Assembly: GCA_011037195.1 (NCBI GenBank)
Contig: JAAEAF010003827.1
Location: 32,377-96,376, forward strand
From: Triatoma infestans
Taxonomy: Eukaryota; Arthropoda; Insecta; Hemiptera; Reduviidae
DNA: 64,000 nucleotides
Reading direction: 5' to 3'
The notes under the pieces were generated by a model, which was not told the DNA's origin, did not search any database, and saw nothing but the letters and a program-made list of their open reading frames with translations. Shown here piece by piece: positions 44,776 through 56,426 of this stretch. Position 1 is the first letter of the stretch. Every line of letters begins with the position of its first letter. The translations under genes and the position numbers were made by a program.

Positions 44776-45086
44776 ATAAAAGGAACATGCATGCCACGAC
44801 GAATAAAATACCATATGTTATCCAGCACTCCGGGCGGACCCTTCCACATATTCAATTAATCCAGAAAGTGATTATTTTTTTTATGCAACTATCTGGCAGG
44901 CTCATTCCACTCATCAAACTATAAGAATTATTAAAATGTTTTTATTTTTCTGAATTCATTCTTTTTGTTTTCTTTATTCATTATAAAAAATTAAATGAAG
45001 TTTTTTTAAAAAAAAAAAAAATTTTTCTTAATGTCTTAAAATCATCAAAAATATTTATTCTCTATAAACAAACAATATTTAAAAGT

Positions 45087-46183
45087 AAACTTTGCTGCGA
45101 TTTTGCATGATAAATGATTCAACAGAAAAAAACAAAAAACAACTATAACTGCAATCGTATGTTATTTTGGGAATCCTGAATTGTAGACTCGTCCTCAAGA
45201 GAGCCCTGAATCATGGAGTCTATCTTAAGTACAAGTAAAGGGCTAAGGCAAGGTGACGCTCTCGCCTGTCTCTTATTCAACCTGGCCCTAGAGAAAGTAA
45301 TCAGGGATTCCGGTATTCAGACCTCAGGGACCATATATAATAAATCCGTCCAAATACTGGCCTACGCGGACGACGTAGATATTATTGCGCGTACAGTCCC
45401 TATGTTACAGAATGCCTTCCTTGCATTCAAAAAAGCAGCATCTTCCATGGGTCTTGTCCTAAATCAGGATAAGACAAAATATATGTATGTTGGAAGTGGC
45501 AATGGTCCCCCAGGAAACAGTATTCAGATTGGTCCTTTTACTTTTCAAAGGGTACAAGAATTTACCTACCTTGGTTCCCAGGTCACCTCCACTAATAATG
45601 TTTCGACGGAGATCAGCAGAAGAATTATGGCTGCGAACAGATGTTATTTTGGCCTGGTAAAATACATGAAGAGCAGCCTGATCTCCAGGAGAACGAAAAT
45701 CAGGCTGTATAAAACCCTCATCCGCCCAGTAGTGATGTACGCTTCCCAAGCTTGGATTATTTCCAAAAACGATGAAAAGAAACTCCTTGTATTTGAAAGA
45801 AAAATACTCAGGCGCATTTTTGGCGCAGTGAGGGAAGGGGATACATGGAGAAGGTGAAAAAACAAGGAGTTATGTGAATTGTATGGGGAAGCGGACGTCG
45901 TACACACTATTCGACTATCCAGGCTGAGCTGGGCTGGCCATGTGGCGAGGATGGAGGAAAATGAGATACCAAGGAGGATTTTGGATGGGGGAATAGGTAC
46001 GAAAAGAAAGGTTGGCAGACCCAAACTTAGGTGGCTTGACGGTGTGACCAACGATGCGAGGAGCATCTTGGGTACTCGCAACTGGAGAGCAGCTGCAACT
46101 AGCAGAGACACCTGGATTAAGCTCATTGAGGAGGCCAGGACCCACCAAGGGTTGTAGAGCCATGAAGATAGATAGATAGATAG
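45087..46183 (+). pseudogene. 5'-truncated LINE with GATA tail, 23-bp target duplication and one in-frame stop
   Basis: The insertion lies between 23-bp direct repeats (45064-45086 and 46184-46206, starting ataaacaaac). The frame from 45213 covers the RT palm (GLRQGDALACLLFNLALEKV; catalytic LAYADDVDII), EFTYLGSQVTS, IRPVVMYASQAW, ERKILRRIFGAV. A single TGA at 45855-45857 interrupts it, and the same frame then continues to 46157 (LSWAGHVARMEENEIPRRIL, RPKLRWLDGV). The 3' end is gttgtagagccatgaa plus five gata repeats. It is the same broad LINE type as 15418-16086 and 3405-4600. Confidence 0.9.
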
Positions 46184-46206
46184 ATAAACAAACAATATTT
46201 AAAAGT

Positions 46207-47088
46207 TACGCCATAAAGTTTGATAGCTGTTGATTTAGGATAGCAATTATTTTGCCTTAGTTGTATCAAACCGTTTTATAGAAATCAATAAAAAGTAGGT
46301 TACAATAAGAATGATTAATCGACTTTTTTTTTTCTTTTTCTTTTTTTTTTTTTTTTTTGTGTAAAAATATGGTTCGATAATTTTGACTGGAAGCCAATCT
46401 AATTATAAGAATGATAAAAAAAAATATATACAGTTTACTAATTAACCAGTTAAATAATATTTACATAAAATGAGGTTAATTGCTTATAAAAAAATAAGAT
46501 TACAGTTACAGCCCTCTAGGTTTGGGAATTATCGATATCAAAAAGCATTCATGATAAAACTGCCTGTAATAGGTAAGTCACCACCGTTTCAACACCAAGT
46601 CTTGATGAATGCTCTATAATAGGAACTCCATCTGGGGCCCTATCTACTTTGCCATCCCAGCTTCATTGATTTTTATAGTATGAACTGCGTCTTCTAATTT
46701 TATTTCTAGTTCCAATATTTTCATCTACAGAATTTATTTTCCATAAAATATAAAGTTCTCATCCCCAACCCAGTAATGTACAAAATGTGTACAAAAAAAA
46801 CAACAAAAAAACTGATATTTATCTCTTAATTTTATTGTAGGCGAGTTATTATCACTGTTACTATATAATGAATTTATATGATTTGCTCTATATTTTATTT
46901 TACGTCAAATTTCCATTGTATCAATTATATACATATATTTAATTTTATTTCCTAACAGCCGCCATTTTCATTAACTCTTTCCTAATTGTTTTATACGGTT
47001 CGGTGAATTCAACACTATATATATATATATTTTGTCTTGTTCATTTTCTCCATTATTCACTTAATTTAATTTGACAGCCTTTTACAGT
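46207..47088. other. No recognised feature
   Basis: AT-rich with poly-T (46326-46360) and a short (ta)n at 47016-47029. Confidence 0.45.
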
Positions 47089-47089
47089 A

Positions 47090-47570
47090 TAATGGGTATG
47101 ATGATGAAGGAGAGAAAATAGTTTGGTTCAGATTAATAAACTAGATATGGCTGAACACTGTATAATGAAAAAGTGACACTGACTGCCTGGACTCTACACT
47201 AAAATAACAGAGAATGATAGAGAGGTAAAGAGTAAAGTAGACGACACGTTTTGACTGCCGAGTGAACTCTGATATATATATATATATATATATGACTCGT
47301 ATATCTCTCGTCGCTGTATTTAAGCAGTTTCTCCCATTCTAGTCCGAGAGAGTGGTCCTGTCATTTTTGTCTCTCTTTTTCTGTTATGGATCCCTCTCTA
47401 GAAAAGTAAAGTTGATGACACGTTTTGACTGCCGAGTGAACTCTGATATATATATATAAATGACTCGTATATCTTCCGACGCTGTATTTAAGTAGTTTCT
47501 CCCACTCTAGTCCGAAAGAGTGGTCCTGTAATTTGTCTCTCTTTTTCTGTTATGGATCCCTCTCTTTGGA
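47090..47570 (+). repeat. Family F repeat with tandem duplication of its 3' part
   Basis: The first unit (47090-47400) matches 4955-5275. The segment from gacacgttttgactgccgag to ggatccctctct is then repeated at 47416-47568, with the same (ta)n inside but fewer units. The tandem unit is about 165 bp. Confidence 0.75.
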
Positions 47571-48034
47571 ACCTATTTCATCCAGCCTAACGTTCTATTT
47601 GAACCTATATTGTATCAAATTTATGTAAATATTAAGGTTTATCAGCTAATAGTAAGTATTAAATTCATATTCATCTTATAGTCCAGAAATATACTTCCTC
47701 CTAACTTTAATATTTCAGATTTTTGAAATTACGTTTGCTTCTTGCTCTACTCTTCAAAAAGTGGCTCCCGATCACACCATATATTGAGCGAACCTGCCAA
47801 AATTCTTCAACCGGAAATACCACGTCACTGAATGAATGTTTTTTTTTTCAGTTTTTTGCGATTTTCTTGAAAACGGCTCTAACAATTTTCTTTAAACTAA
47901 ATATTATTAACTACAAATTCAAAGAGATACAACTTTCTGGTATTTTCATCCACCGTCAGTGCAAGTTCACTAAGTTCATGTAGAGAGTTCACTTCATCGT
48001 AAGTTTCTGTTACACTCACATTTGTTTGTTGTAT

Positions 48035-48915
48035 ACAGGGTATCCGGAGGTATATGGATAACGACTTTTTCTCGGAAACTAAGATAACTAGAAAAAAACT
48101 AAAAAAATACGTGTCCCCGTAGTTTTGGTTAGAAAACCAAATTTAATTTGCAAATTTGTCTTGGTGCTTCGAGAAGCGAGTTACAGGCACCAACTTTATT
48201 TTTTCAATTGAGGAGGTGTGGTTTTTATTTAAGAAATAGATTCCTCTATTTTTTGTAAGAGAAATTTACTTGAATGGTTTTTTTCTTTGAGAGATATTTT
48301 ACAAGTTATGAATGAAAACATGATTCCTATGATATTATAACAGTTTTTTGATTGAATAAGAAGAAAAGTACTATCTGATTATGAATTTTACTCCTCATTA
48401 ATTAAAAATCTTGCTCGAACTGGCCTCCACCATTAGAGATGTATTTCTTTGGTCGTAAGGTACAATTGGCAGCCAAAAAGCATGTGTATGCATCTCTAAT
48501 GGTGGGGGCCAGTTCGAGCAAGATCTGTAATTAATGAGGAGTAAAATTTATAATAAAATAGTACTTTTCTTCTTATTCAATCAAAAAACCGTTATAATAT
48601 CATTTTGAAATTTCTTATAAGAATCATGTTTTCATTCATAACGTGTAAAATATCGCTCACAGAAAAAAAACCGTTGAAGTAAATTTTTCTTACAAAAATA
48701 GAGGAATCTATTTCTTAAATAAAAACTACACCTACCTATTTGAAAAAATGAAGTTGGTGCCTGTATCTCGCTTCTGGAAGCACCGAAATAAATTTGCAAA
48801 TTAAATTTGGTTTTCTAAAAAAAAAAAACTACGGGGACACGTATTTTTTAGTTTTTTTCTAGCTATCTTAGTTTCCGAGAAAAAATCGTTATCCATATAC
48901 CTTGGGACACCCTGT
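48035..48915. mobile_element. Long palindromic element, family B, copy 2
   Basis: Complete termini: acagggtatccgg at the left and gggacaccctgt at the right. The arms mirror each other around a centre near 48455-48485. It shares all blocks with 32213-33083. Confidence 0.85.
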
Positions 48916-49640
48916 ATATATTATAACAAAACTCAGAAACCTCTTTTATAAACTCTTCCATGAACAGGTTATACTTACCGAGAGCAATTGGGTTTATTTT
49001 CAAGAGGCTAACTATCCTACCCAGAAATGATGAAACTCCTTACTGAAAGATACACTGCGCTGAATTTGACGGCTGATGGAGAAATTAATAATCCTTCAAG
49101 GACAAGACCATTTTACTGAATGAAGTACAAAAGCATATCTTGGAAGATATTATGCTGCCTTGAGCTTGCAGGAAACTAGCCGAGAGCAATCCATTTAGTG
49201 GCTGAAAAGGTAGACATTATCCCCAGGACCAAGTAATCTTGACAAGGAGGTATCACAAACACATCCTTGGTGACAGGGGAACCTCTCGCCGATAAATGCA
49301 ATTTGTGCGAAATCACTGCTGAAACAATACAGCATATCATGGGCGAATTGCACGTGTTTAGCGGGCTCGGTGTATTTATCCAGGCAAGATAACTTTGCGC
49401 GAATGGTGCATCACAATCTGGCAGTTCCATACGGTGTGCAAGCAGAAAAAGAGATCCTCTCTGATTATAAATGCCGTCCCAAAATAGTCACTGATGGAAG
49501 AAGAGGAGTTATGATATATTGGTACATGACAATTGTGAACAGAAGACGTGACATATTCATCTTCAAGAATGAAGCAGCTAATATCGCCTATATATAATAG
49601 ATATAGCAGTTCCTTTGGATGAACATATGAGAAAAGGTAT
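48916..49640 (+). pseudogene. LINE pol C-terminal fragment between two family B elements
   Basis: The plus strand gives CNLCEITAETIQHIMGELHV (zinc-binding-like), a run through DNFARMVHHNLAVPYGVQA, a YDILV-type segment, and IIDIAVPLDEHMRKG, in several frames. It is the same LINE as 30385-32150 in the opposite orientation. Similarity to that copy stops at gaaaaggtat (49640), where sequence leading into family B copy 3 begins. Confidence 0.7.
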
Positions 49641-49665
49641 GTGTTTTAATGGTCATATTTTCTAT

Positions 49666-50545
49666 AAATTTATGGATAACAACTTTTTATCGGAAACTAA
49701 AATAGCTAGAAAAAAAACTAAAAAATACGTGTCCCCGTAGTTTTTTTTTTTTAGAAAACCAAATTTAATTTGCAAATTTGTTTTGGTGCTTCGAGAAGCG
49801 AGATACAGGCACCAATTTCATTTTTTCAAATGGGGAGCTGTAGTTTTTATTTAAGAAATAGATTCCTCTATTTTTTGTAAGAAAAATTTACTTGAACGGT
49901 TTTTTTTTTTCTTTGAGCGATATTTTACAAGTATGTGAAATGAATACAAGATTTCCTATAAGAAATTTCAAAATGATATTATAACGGTTTTTTGAATTGA
50001 ATAAGAAGAAAAGTATTTTTATTATAAATTTTACTCCTCATTAATTACAGATCTTGCCCGAACTGGCCTCCACCATTAGAGATGTTATTTTTGGTCATAA
50101 GGTACAAATTGGCAGGAAAAAGCATGTGTATGCATCTCTAATGGTGGGAGGCCAGTTCGAGCAAGATCTGTAATTAATGAGGATTAGAATTTATAATAAA
50201 ATAGTACTTTTCTTCTTATTCAATCAAAAAACCGTTATAATATCATAGGAATCTTGTATTCATTCACATAACTTGTAAAATATCGCTCAAAGAAAAAAAC
50301 CGTACAAGTAAATTTTTCTTACAAAAAATAGAGGAATCTATTTCTTAAATAAAAACGACACCTCCTCAATTGAAAAAATAAAGTTGGTGCCTGTAACTCG
50401 CTTCTCGAAGCACCAAGACAAATTTGCAAATTAAATTTGGTTTTCTAACAAAAAACTACGGGGACACGTATTTTTTTAGTTTTTTTTTCTAGTTATCTTA
50501 GTTTCCGAGAAAAAGTCGTTATCCATATACCTCCGGATACCCTGT
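49666..50545. mobile_element. Long palindromic element, family B, copy 3
   Basis: The right end ggataccctgt is intact. The left end lacks the acagggtgtcc terminus and is preceded by gtgttttaatggtcatattt, the same flank that follows copy 1 (in reverse) at 33083-33115. The shared novel junction ties copies 1 and 3 to one duplication event. Confidence 0.8.
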
Positions 50546-50689
50546 ATACAACAAACAAATATGAGTGTAACAGAAACTTACGATGAAGTGAACTCTCTAC
50601 ATGAACTTAGTGAACTTGCACTGACGGTGGATGAAAATACCAGAAAATTGTATCTCTTTGAATTTGTAGTTAATAATATTTAGTTTAAA

Positions 50690-51037
50690 GAAAATTGTTA
50701 GAGCCGTTTTCAAGAAAATCGCAAAAAACTGAAAAAAAAAAAATCTTTTCTGTGACGTGGTATTTCCGGTTGAAGAATTTTGGCAGGTAGGTAAGTTCCT
50801 GGCAGGCCTCCCATGGTGATACCCAAATGGAATGCCAAGTATGAACGTTCTGCGTTTTTTTTTTTGTTTTTGAGCTATGCTGTTCACATACATATACACG
50901 CTCACTGAAGACATACCATTTTCTAAAAATATTCCTTTTTTGGACTCAGCGGACATCAAAACGTATACTTCCGGTGAAAACTCGTTATAGAAAATTACGA
51001 TTACTAAAATAATTCCTCTACTAGTAGTTAGAGAGAG
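50690..51037 (-). repeat. Family C repeat fragment
   Basis: Minus orientation: gttttcaagaaaatcgcaaa, atttccggttgaag, gagctatgctgttcacatac, acttccggtgaaaactcg, ending agagagaaagta. It begins inside the right outer arm of the palindrome. Confidence 0.7.
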
Positions 51038-51039
51038 AA

Positions 51040-52635
51040 AGTAATAAGGTGTACAAGATTTTGATACGGCATTCTTTTTGGGGGAAAAATCTCCTTATAA
51101 TAATTTTAAGGCATGATGATTTGGAAACCATTTTAGAAAGGTGTATGTATAATTATTGTGTTTTGAAAATAAAAATGTCGCAAACAGGAAATATCTCAAA
51201 CAGGAACTTCGTCACTTTTTCTAATAGTAAAGGAAATGTTGAATAGTGATTTTGAAATGAACATACACACACACCTAGTGACACACTAGCAAAATTTACA
51301 TTTACTTATACTTTATAACGACATAGAGTAATAATTTGGTGCAAATTACTTACATCTGTAATACAATTATTATAAAATTAGTTAATGTTTATAAATACAT
51401 ATTTAAAATTTAAATAATTTATTTTGTAATATACCTAAGTTATACCAAAAATATTACATTAAATTTAAATCCGGTTGTGCTTAATAGCTCACTAAAAACA
51501 GGTTAGAGTAGTCCAGGTTCAAGCTGAGGGAACTGAGTATGTTGGTTGGCATTCAACAAATCTGGACTTTATCCCCTCTACTTAACTTTAATGCTTACTT
51601 GGCGGCCCCTCTTTGGCGTGGCTATTTACTAAAGTTATGCCATTTTTTTTTTATCTTCTTTTGTTACTTTATTTTGTGTTTCTTGGATATTGATATTTCT
51701 TTACTTTATTTTTCCGTTATTTTTCATGCTTTACACTTTATTTTTATTTTATGTATTTCTCTATATTTTGAAGTATTCGTTAAATTGATGAAAATATTAT
51801 TCAGCTTGCGGAAAAATGGTTCAATCTTATAAAAACTTTATTTCTTTATAATTTATTTATTTATTTTTTTTTTATAATTCTAAAAAGGAATCTGACATTT
51901 TTTTAACCTGCTAACGGATTTATCAATGTTTAACGAGAAAATTATTAGTTGTTTCCGTATGGTTGATTGTCTATTGTGGTTACAATAACGAATAAGGATG
52001 ACAAGCTTCTAATTTTTTGTTTGGAATGTTCTTTTTTCAATTGAAATAAATGATAAATCTGTTTATAGTGCTGTATTTTATTACGCTTCTGTGATTTTTA
52101 TTTAATAATGTCAGATTTATGTGTAATGACTACGTGTGTTTTAATGCTTTTTTTCTATATCTGATAAGTTTATTTTTTTGGAGTTATATGAAAAAAGAAA
52201 CTATAGTGCTCATGTCAAATTTTCGAAAATGACCTTACACCGAAAGTAGATGTTTGTATTTTTATAAAGTTTTGAAACCTTTATATATATATATATATAT
52301 ATAAAAAATCAAAATCAATTGCATTAATCAATAATATATTCCCCTTGGTTGACCGATCACTTCTTGGTTTCTGAATTTCACGGCGGTATAAATGCACACG
52401 GCAACTTTTGTGGCAAACCAACTGGCGGCAAGACTATCTTGTAAGCCTTTTTTTGTTATAAAAATGAAACACCACGAAATGCATTTGAAAGTTAGCGAAA
52501 AAAACAAGTGATAATCAGTCAGATCTGGAGAGTTTGGCGCTTATGGAATACGGTCTGGCGGTGGACATGTTGGGAGGTTCATCTCATAACGAGCAATCGG
52601 ATTGTCTGGCTTTAAAGTAATTAAACTTTCCTCTA
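51040..52635. other. No recognised gene
   Basis: AT-rich; a (ta)n run at 52283-52303. The 97-codon ORF at 51539 is a hydrophobic F/L/I-rich frame from T-rich DNA, without a motif. Confidence 0.45.
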
Positions 52636-52640
52636 AAGTA

Positions 52641-52920
52641 CCAGAGATATCTTCCGTGATAGCCTGCTTTTTTTTGCGGTCATCGACCAGTTTTGGGCGT
52701 TCGCCTATCAATCACGATGCTCACTTTTTGTCAAACAGTGTGATAATATAGATTTGCACAGAGCAAACTAAACTAAATTGAAAACTAAGTTGAACTAAAT
52801 TTGTTCTGGGCAAATTTATGTTATCACACTGTTTGACAAAAACTGAGCATCCTGATGATGGGCGAACGCACGAAACCGGTCGATGACCACAAAAAGAAGC
52901 AGGCTATCACGGAAAATTTT
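52641..52920. mobile_element. Compact foldback element family A, copy 6
   Basis: The left arm (agagatatcttccgtgatag, catcgaccagttttgggcg) is mirrored by the right arm (aagaagcaggctatcacgga). The centre is about 40 bp around aactaagttgaact. The right motif is nearly complete. The left one has extra bases inside CTGATGA. Confidence 0.8.
52848..52885 (+). ncRNA. Near-complete hammerhead-like motif, copy 6
   Basis: CATC, CTGATGA, an extra T, stem II gggc/gcac with loop gaac (one mismatch), GAAA, CCGGTC, GATG. All core bases and stem I are intact. Confidence 0.6.
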
Positions 52921-54090
52921 GAGCGGCATTATTAGCATTGGTTTGAAAGCTAAATTTAGAGTAAATAGGTTTAACCAGAAGTATGATTTTTAAAGAATTT
53001 TGGAGGGGGGCATTTTATCTAAAACTTGTATTGCTTTCAAGTATCACTTTTATTTTAAACCTTTTTCGAGTAAAATTAAATTTAAGAAGTATTGAGAAAT
53101 CTATGGCGTTAGATCTGAAAGGTTATTGGGGGTTAACTAACTTACTGGTGCTGTCTTCTGGACTACAATTTATTGTTTCAAGTAGTAGTTGTCATGGGTA
53201 CTAACAAGCTGGTAACTTCACATCTACCACCATTAATTAGGGCAACTGTGTAATAAATATAAATTTAATAAATATTTCAATTTTATATTAAAATCAATGA
53301 GAATCCGGTGAATGCTTCATCGAAAACATAATATACGGATTAAATCTACAAGCTTTCTCTGTGTAATGGAACCAATCGCCAGAAAATTCACCACACACAA
53401 AGCTGGACTCAATAGTTTCATCAGCAATCGCATCACAGCGCTACTACTCAGCCTTCAAGTGCCTGCCAACTTCACATTACATGTACCTCTGCAACGCCCA
53501 CAACAGTGTATTAGCGAATGGGCTACAATTACGACAACCTATCTCTCACCTAGAAGCTGTCGTCAAGCTGTAAGACAAATCTAATATCAGCTGATTATCT
53601 GAGGCGCTTAGAATAACTCATCAAATCAATTTTGAAGAGTAGTACATAGTCTTCAGATTAATTTCAAATAGTTAATAAACATTAGTCACCACAACAACAT
53701 CAGCCATAAAAGGTCCACCTAGCTAGCTAATGAACAATAAAAACTAAAAGAACTGAGAATAATAGTAAAAATCAAGAAAATGAAATAATTCTTATAGTGT
53801 TAATGAGAGGGAAGAATATGACTGGTAGAGGGTTGCAACAAAAAAATCTGGAATAAATTGATTATTTCTTGAATTATTATAGGAAAATTCGCATTCTCTC
53901 TCTCTCTCTCTCTCTGTAAAATATTTTAAGCCTTACTCAAAAACGGAAAAATCGCAGAAGACTGAAACTTGGTATTTCGAGACAATAAAGTTTTGATCAA
54001 ACTCGATCAACTAGAAAATACCACTGTTGCTGAATAGATTTTCAGTTCTTTCATGGTTTCGAAAAAGGCTCCAGTGACCGCCAATAAACT
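52921..54090. other. No recognised gene
   Basis: 53312-53584 holds a 90-codon frame with more balanced composition (VPANFTLHVPLQRPQQC) but no recognised family. A (ct)n run lies at 53897-53915, and 53930-54085 contains diverged family C words. Confidence 0.4.
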
Positions 54091-54095
54091 TGGTT

Positions 54096-54360
54096 ACAAT
54101 GGATGTGAGAAGGAGAGAGAATTAGAGAGCATGAAACTAGATGATATGCTGAACACCATATAATGAATAGAACACACAAACTGCAAGGACTTTACAGTAA
54201 AATAGAAGTTAGGTAGCGAGAAAATATTAAAGAGACAGACTGGCTGAGTGATTAGAAAGTAAGTAGATAGGTTGCTGATTGGATATACTGTTATAAAAAC
54301 TGTACTGAGCAATTCTGCTGTCGCTCTGTATTGTATATGAATCGAATTCACCCTCGCTAG
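54096..54360 (+). repeat. Family F, divergent subfamily
   Basis: Copy of 8512-8770: ggatgtgagaaggagagag, ttacagtaaaatagaagtta, agagacagactggctgag. Confidence 0.65.
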
Positions 54361-54479
54361 TCTGGCCTAGATGGGAAGTAACTAACGTTTGATTCATTTA
54401 ATGTCTGCTTCTTCGCTCTTCAGATCCTATAATCTTTAATGATTCGGACATTAGTATATCAACTAATCATACAAAAAAA

Positions 54480-54700
54480 GAACTACAACTTTTATTTGTA
54501 ACATTTTTCTAGGAAAATTCATTTAGGGGGGAAGTTTTTGGGGAAGGATGAGGTTAGGCTTTCCTCTAAAGTCTAAAGTACCATTTCAATATATTTTACA
54601 AATTCTATCATCTGTGTAAATATTAGAATTCAATGTGTTGCCAAAAACTCGAGAGTTTAAACAAAATCGGTGTAACGGTAGTGTGAAATTTTTTGCTTGG
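54480..54700 (+). repeat. Family C internal-unit fragment
   Basis: actacaacttttatttgtaa, ctaggaaaattcattta and ggctttcctctaaagt match one internal unit of family C. Confidence 0.6.
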
Positions 54701-56340
54701 ATACACATACGATGAAAAATGTTTAACACGAAAACGCTTAACATGAAAAATCGGTAAACATGCTGCGGTCCCGACAAAATACTATGTAATTTTATGCATT
54801 TTTTTTTTCTTTTAACACGAAAAGATTTCACTTTCGGACGAACAAAATATAACCTGTTTTCTGCAGTCACATCGTCACGCAGATTTTCTGGCTTACTTTT
54901 TTTTTTCTGTTAGACGGAACAAAATAAACAATGGTGGCCACTGTTGCTAGGTTTCCGCTTGTCTTTGAGTAGGTAAAGGTACCGCCATTGGCAAAACATT
55001 TCAGTTAGTTTTCGAATTCGGTGAATTTTGTGTTAAAATCAGTGCATTTTGTGGGTGTGTGTGTGTGTAATTTTAATATATAAACTTATTTTTTTACGTG
55101 TAAATGGTAGAGAAATCTGGACGAAAACAAACCGCTATTTTATTGTTTAACACGAATTTCTTTTAACACGAAAAAATATTTCGGCCCCTTCAGTTTTGGG
55201 TTTCGTACGTTTTCCACTATGTACATTTTCAGTGATATGTGAATTTGCAACAAGATAATGGTAATATATCCCACATATTTATTTTAGACTTACCTATATA
55301 TATATATATATTTATTTTAAAAATATCTGATGATTGACTCATATAAAAAAATAAACTGAAATGCATGGAATTGATAAGAGTTTAACTGCATATTCTTCAA
55401 AATCCTCTAAAGTTCACCTAAATCTTCTAATTATATTATAACAGGAAAATAAACAACAAGTTGTTACTATAATAATGTAATATGTAATAATAATATGAGC
55501 TTGTGATCAAGAAACATGTCTAATAAAATATAAATCTAAGAAAGCGGTAAGAGAGTGCAACTTGTACCTACTTCGTCGTATTAGTTTCTATTCTATTTAT
55601 AAAATACTGTCTAACTCAAAACACTGTGTGTGACTGAACAGAAATATTATATAGAGATGAATCAGAAATTATCTTATTTGTTTACTGATTAATGATTAAC
55701 ACATTTATCTATCTATTGTTAATAATTTTAGCCCCCTCCCCCCCCCCCCCCCCCAAGAACATTTGAGAACCTATTATGATTGTTTTTTTTTATTTAAAGC
55801 TAAACTAATTCAGATTCACTAATTGATGAATGAAATTGATAAACAATAATCATTTTAAAAGTGAATATGTCTTTATCATAAAGATTTGCGGAAACACTAT
55901 ACGATTTCTTCTTAATAAAAATTATAAGGAAAAAACTAACCTAGTTACTCAAAGTTTATTATCAACAATATCCAAATCAAGACTTTCTCAGTCTTGGAGA
56001 ATTTCACTTTGCAATATAAGTTTCATTGGCAATACTTCGTCAGAAGACTAACTTAGAATCCAACAATAGATTTAAAAGACAAGAAATTAACGTTATTTAC
56101 ATACAAAAGACAATATTTTGCCAGAAAAAAATTTCAAATACCGTGGAGTTATTGTTGGGATAGACAGAGAAAAAGTAAGAATACAAAATGTACTGTCTGA
56201 ACACTGATCATATTAAATAATTAGTTATACAGTGTAGTGCAAGGACTTTACAGAACTTGCGTATAGAAAGAGTGGTAGCATGAAAGAGAAGGGACAAACT
56301 TAGCTGGTAAAAGGTTTACGATGAGGTTTTCTTGATGGTT
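54701..56340. other. No recognised gene
   Basis: Contains repeated ttaacacga words (54721-54740, 54812, 55147-55170), a (gt)n run at 55055-55068, a (ta)n run near 55294, and poly-C at 55733-55754. No coding similarity. Confidence 0.4.
55733..55754. repeat. Poly-C tract
   Basis: About 20 consecutive C with one interruption; G-rich on the minus strand. Confidence 0.9.
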
Positions 56341-56365
56341 GAATGTTGTCGTTTTCTAGCTTTTA

Positions 56366-56403
56366 TACGAGGTGTGTAAATAAAGTAATGAGACTGATTT
56401 TTT
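56366..56403 (+). repeat. Mariner left TIR
   Basis: tacgaggtgtgtaaataaag and onwards to gactgatttt. It differs from the right TIR at one position (aataaag against aattaag). Confidence 0.9.
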
Positions 56404-56426
56404 ATCTTTTTTTTATTCGAATAAAA

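Larger units (their letters stand above)
47793..50787. repeat. 3-kb nested palindrome
   Basis: The outer arms 47793-48034 and 50546-50787 are inverted copies of about 242 bp (cctgccaaaattcttcaacc / its complement). Inside them are two family B palindromes (48035-48915 and 49666-50545), and between those a LINE fragment (48916-49640). The whole therefore folds on itself at two levels. The outer arms include part of family C plus the ttcactaagttcatgtagag segment. ORFs here (47723, 49176, 49370, 50959) are frames of these repeats. Confidence 0.85.

Noticed and set aside
50597..50959. 120-codon ORF sharing its C-terminus with one at 47723-47983
   Set aside because: The similarity comes from the inverted repeat arms, not from conserved coding sequence.
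53312..53584. 90-codon ORF with balanced composition
   Set aside because: No recognisable family, no neighbouring exons. It could be an old element or exon but cannot be supported.
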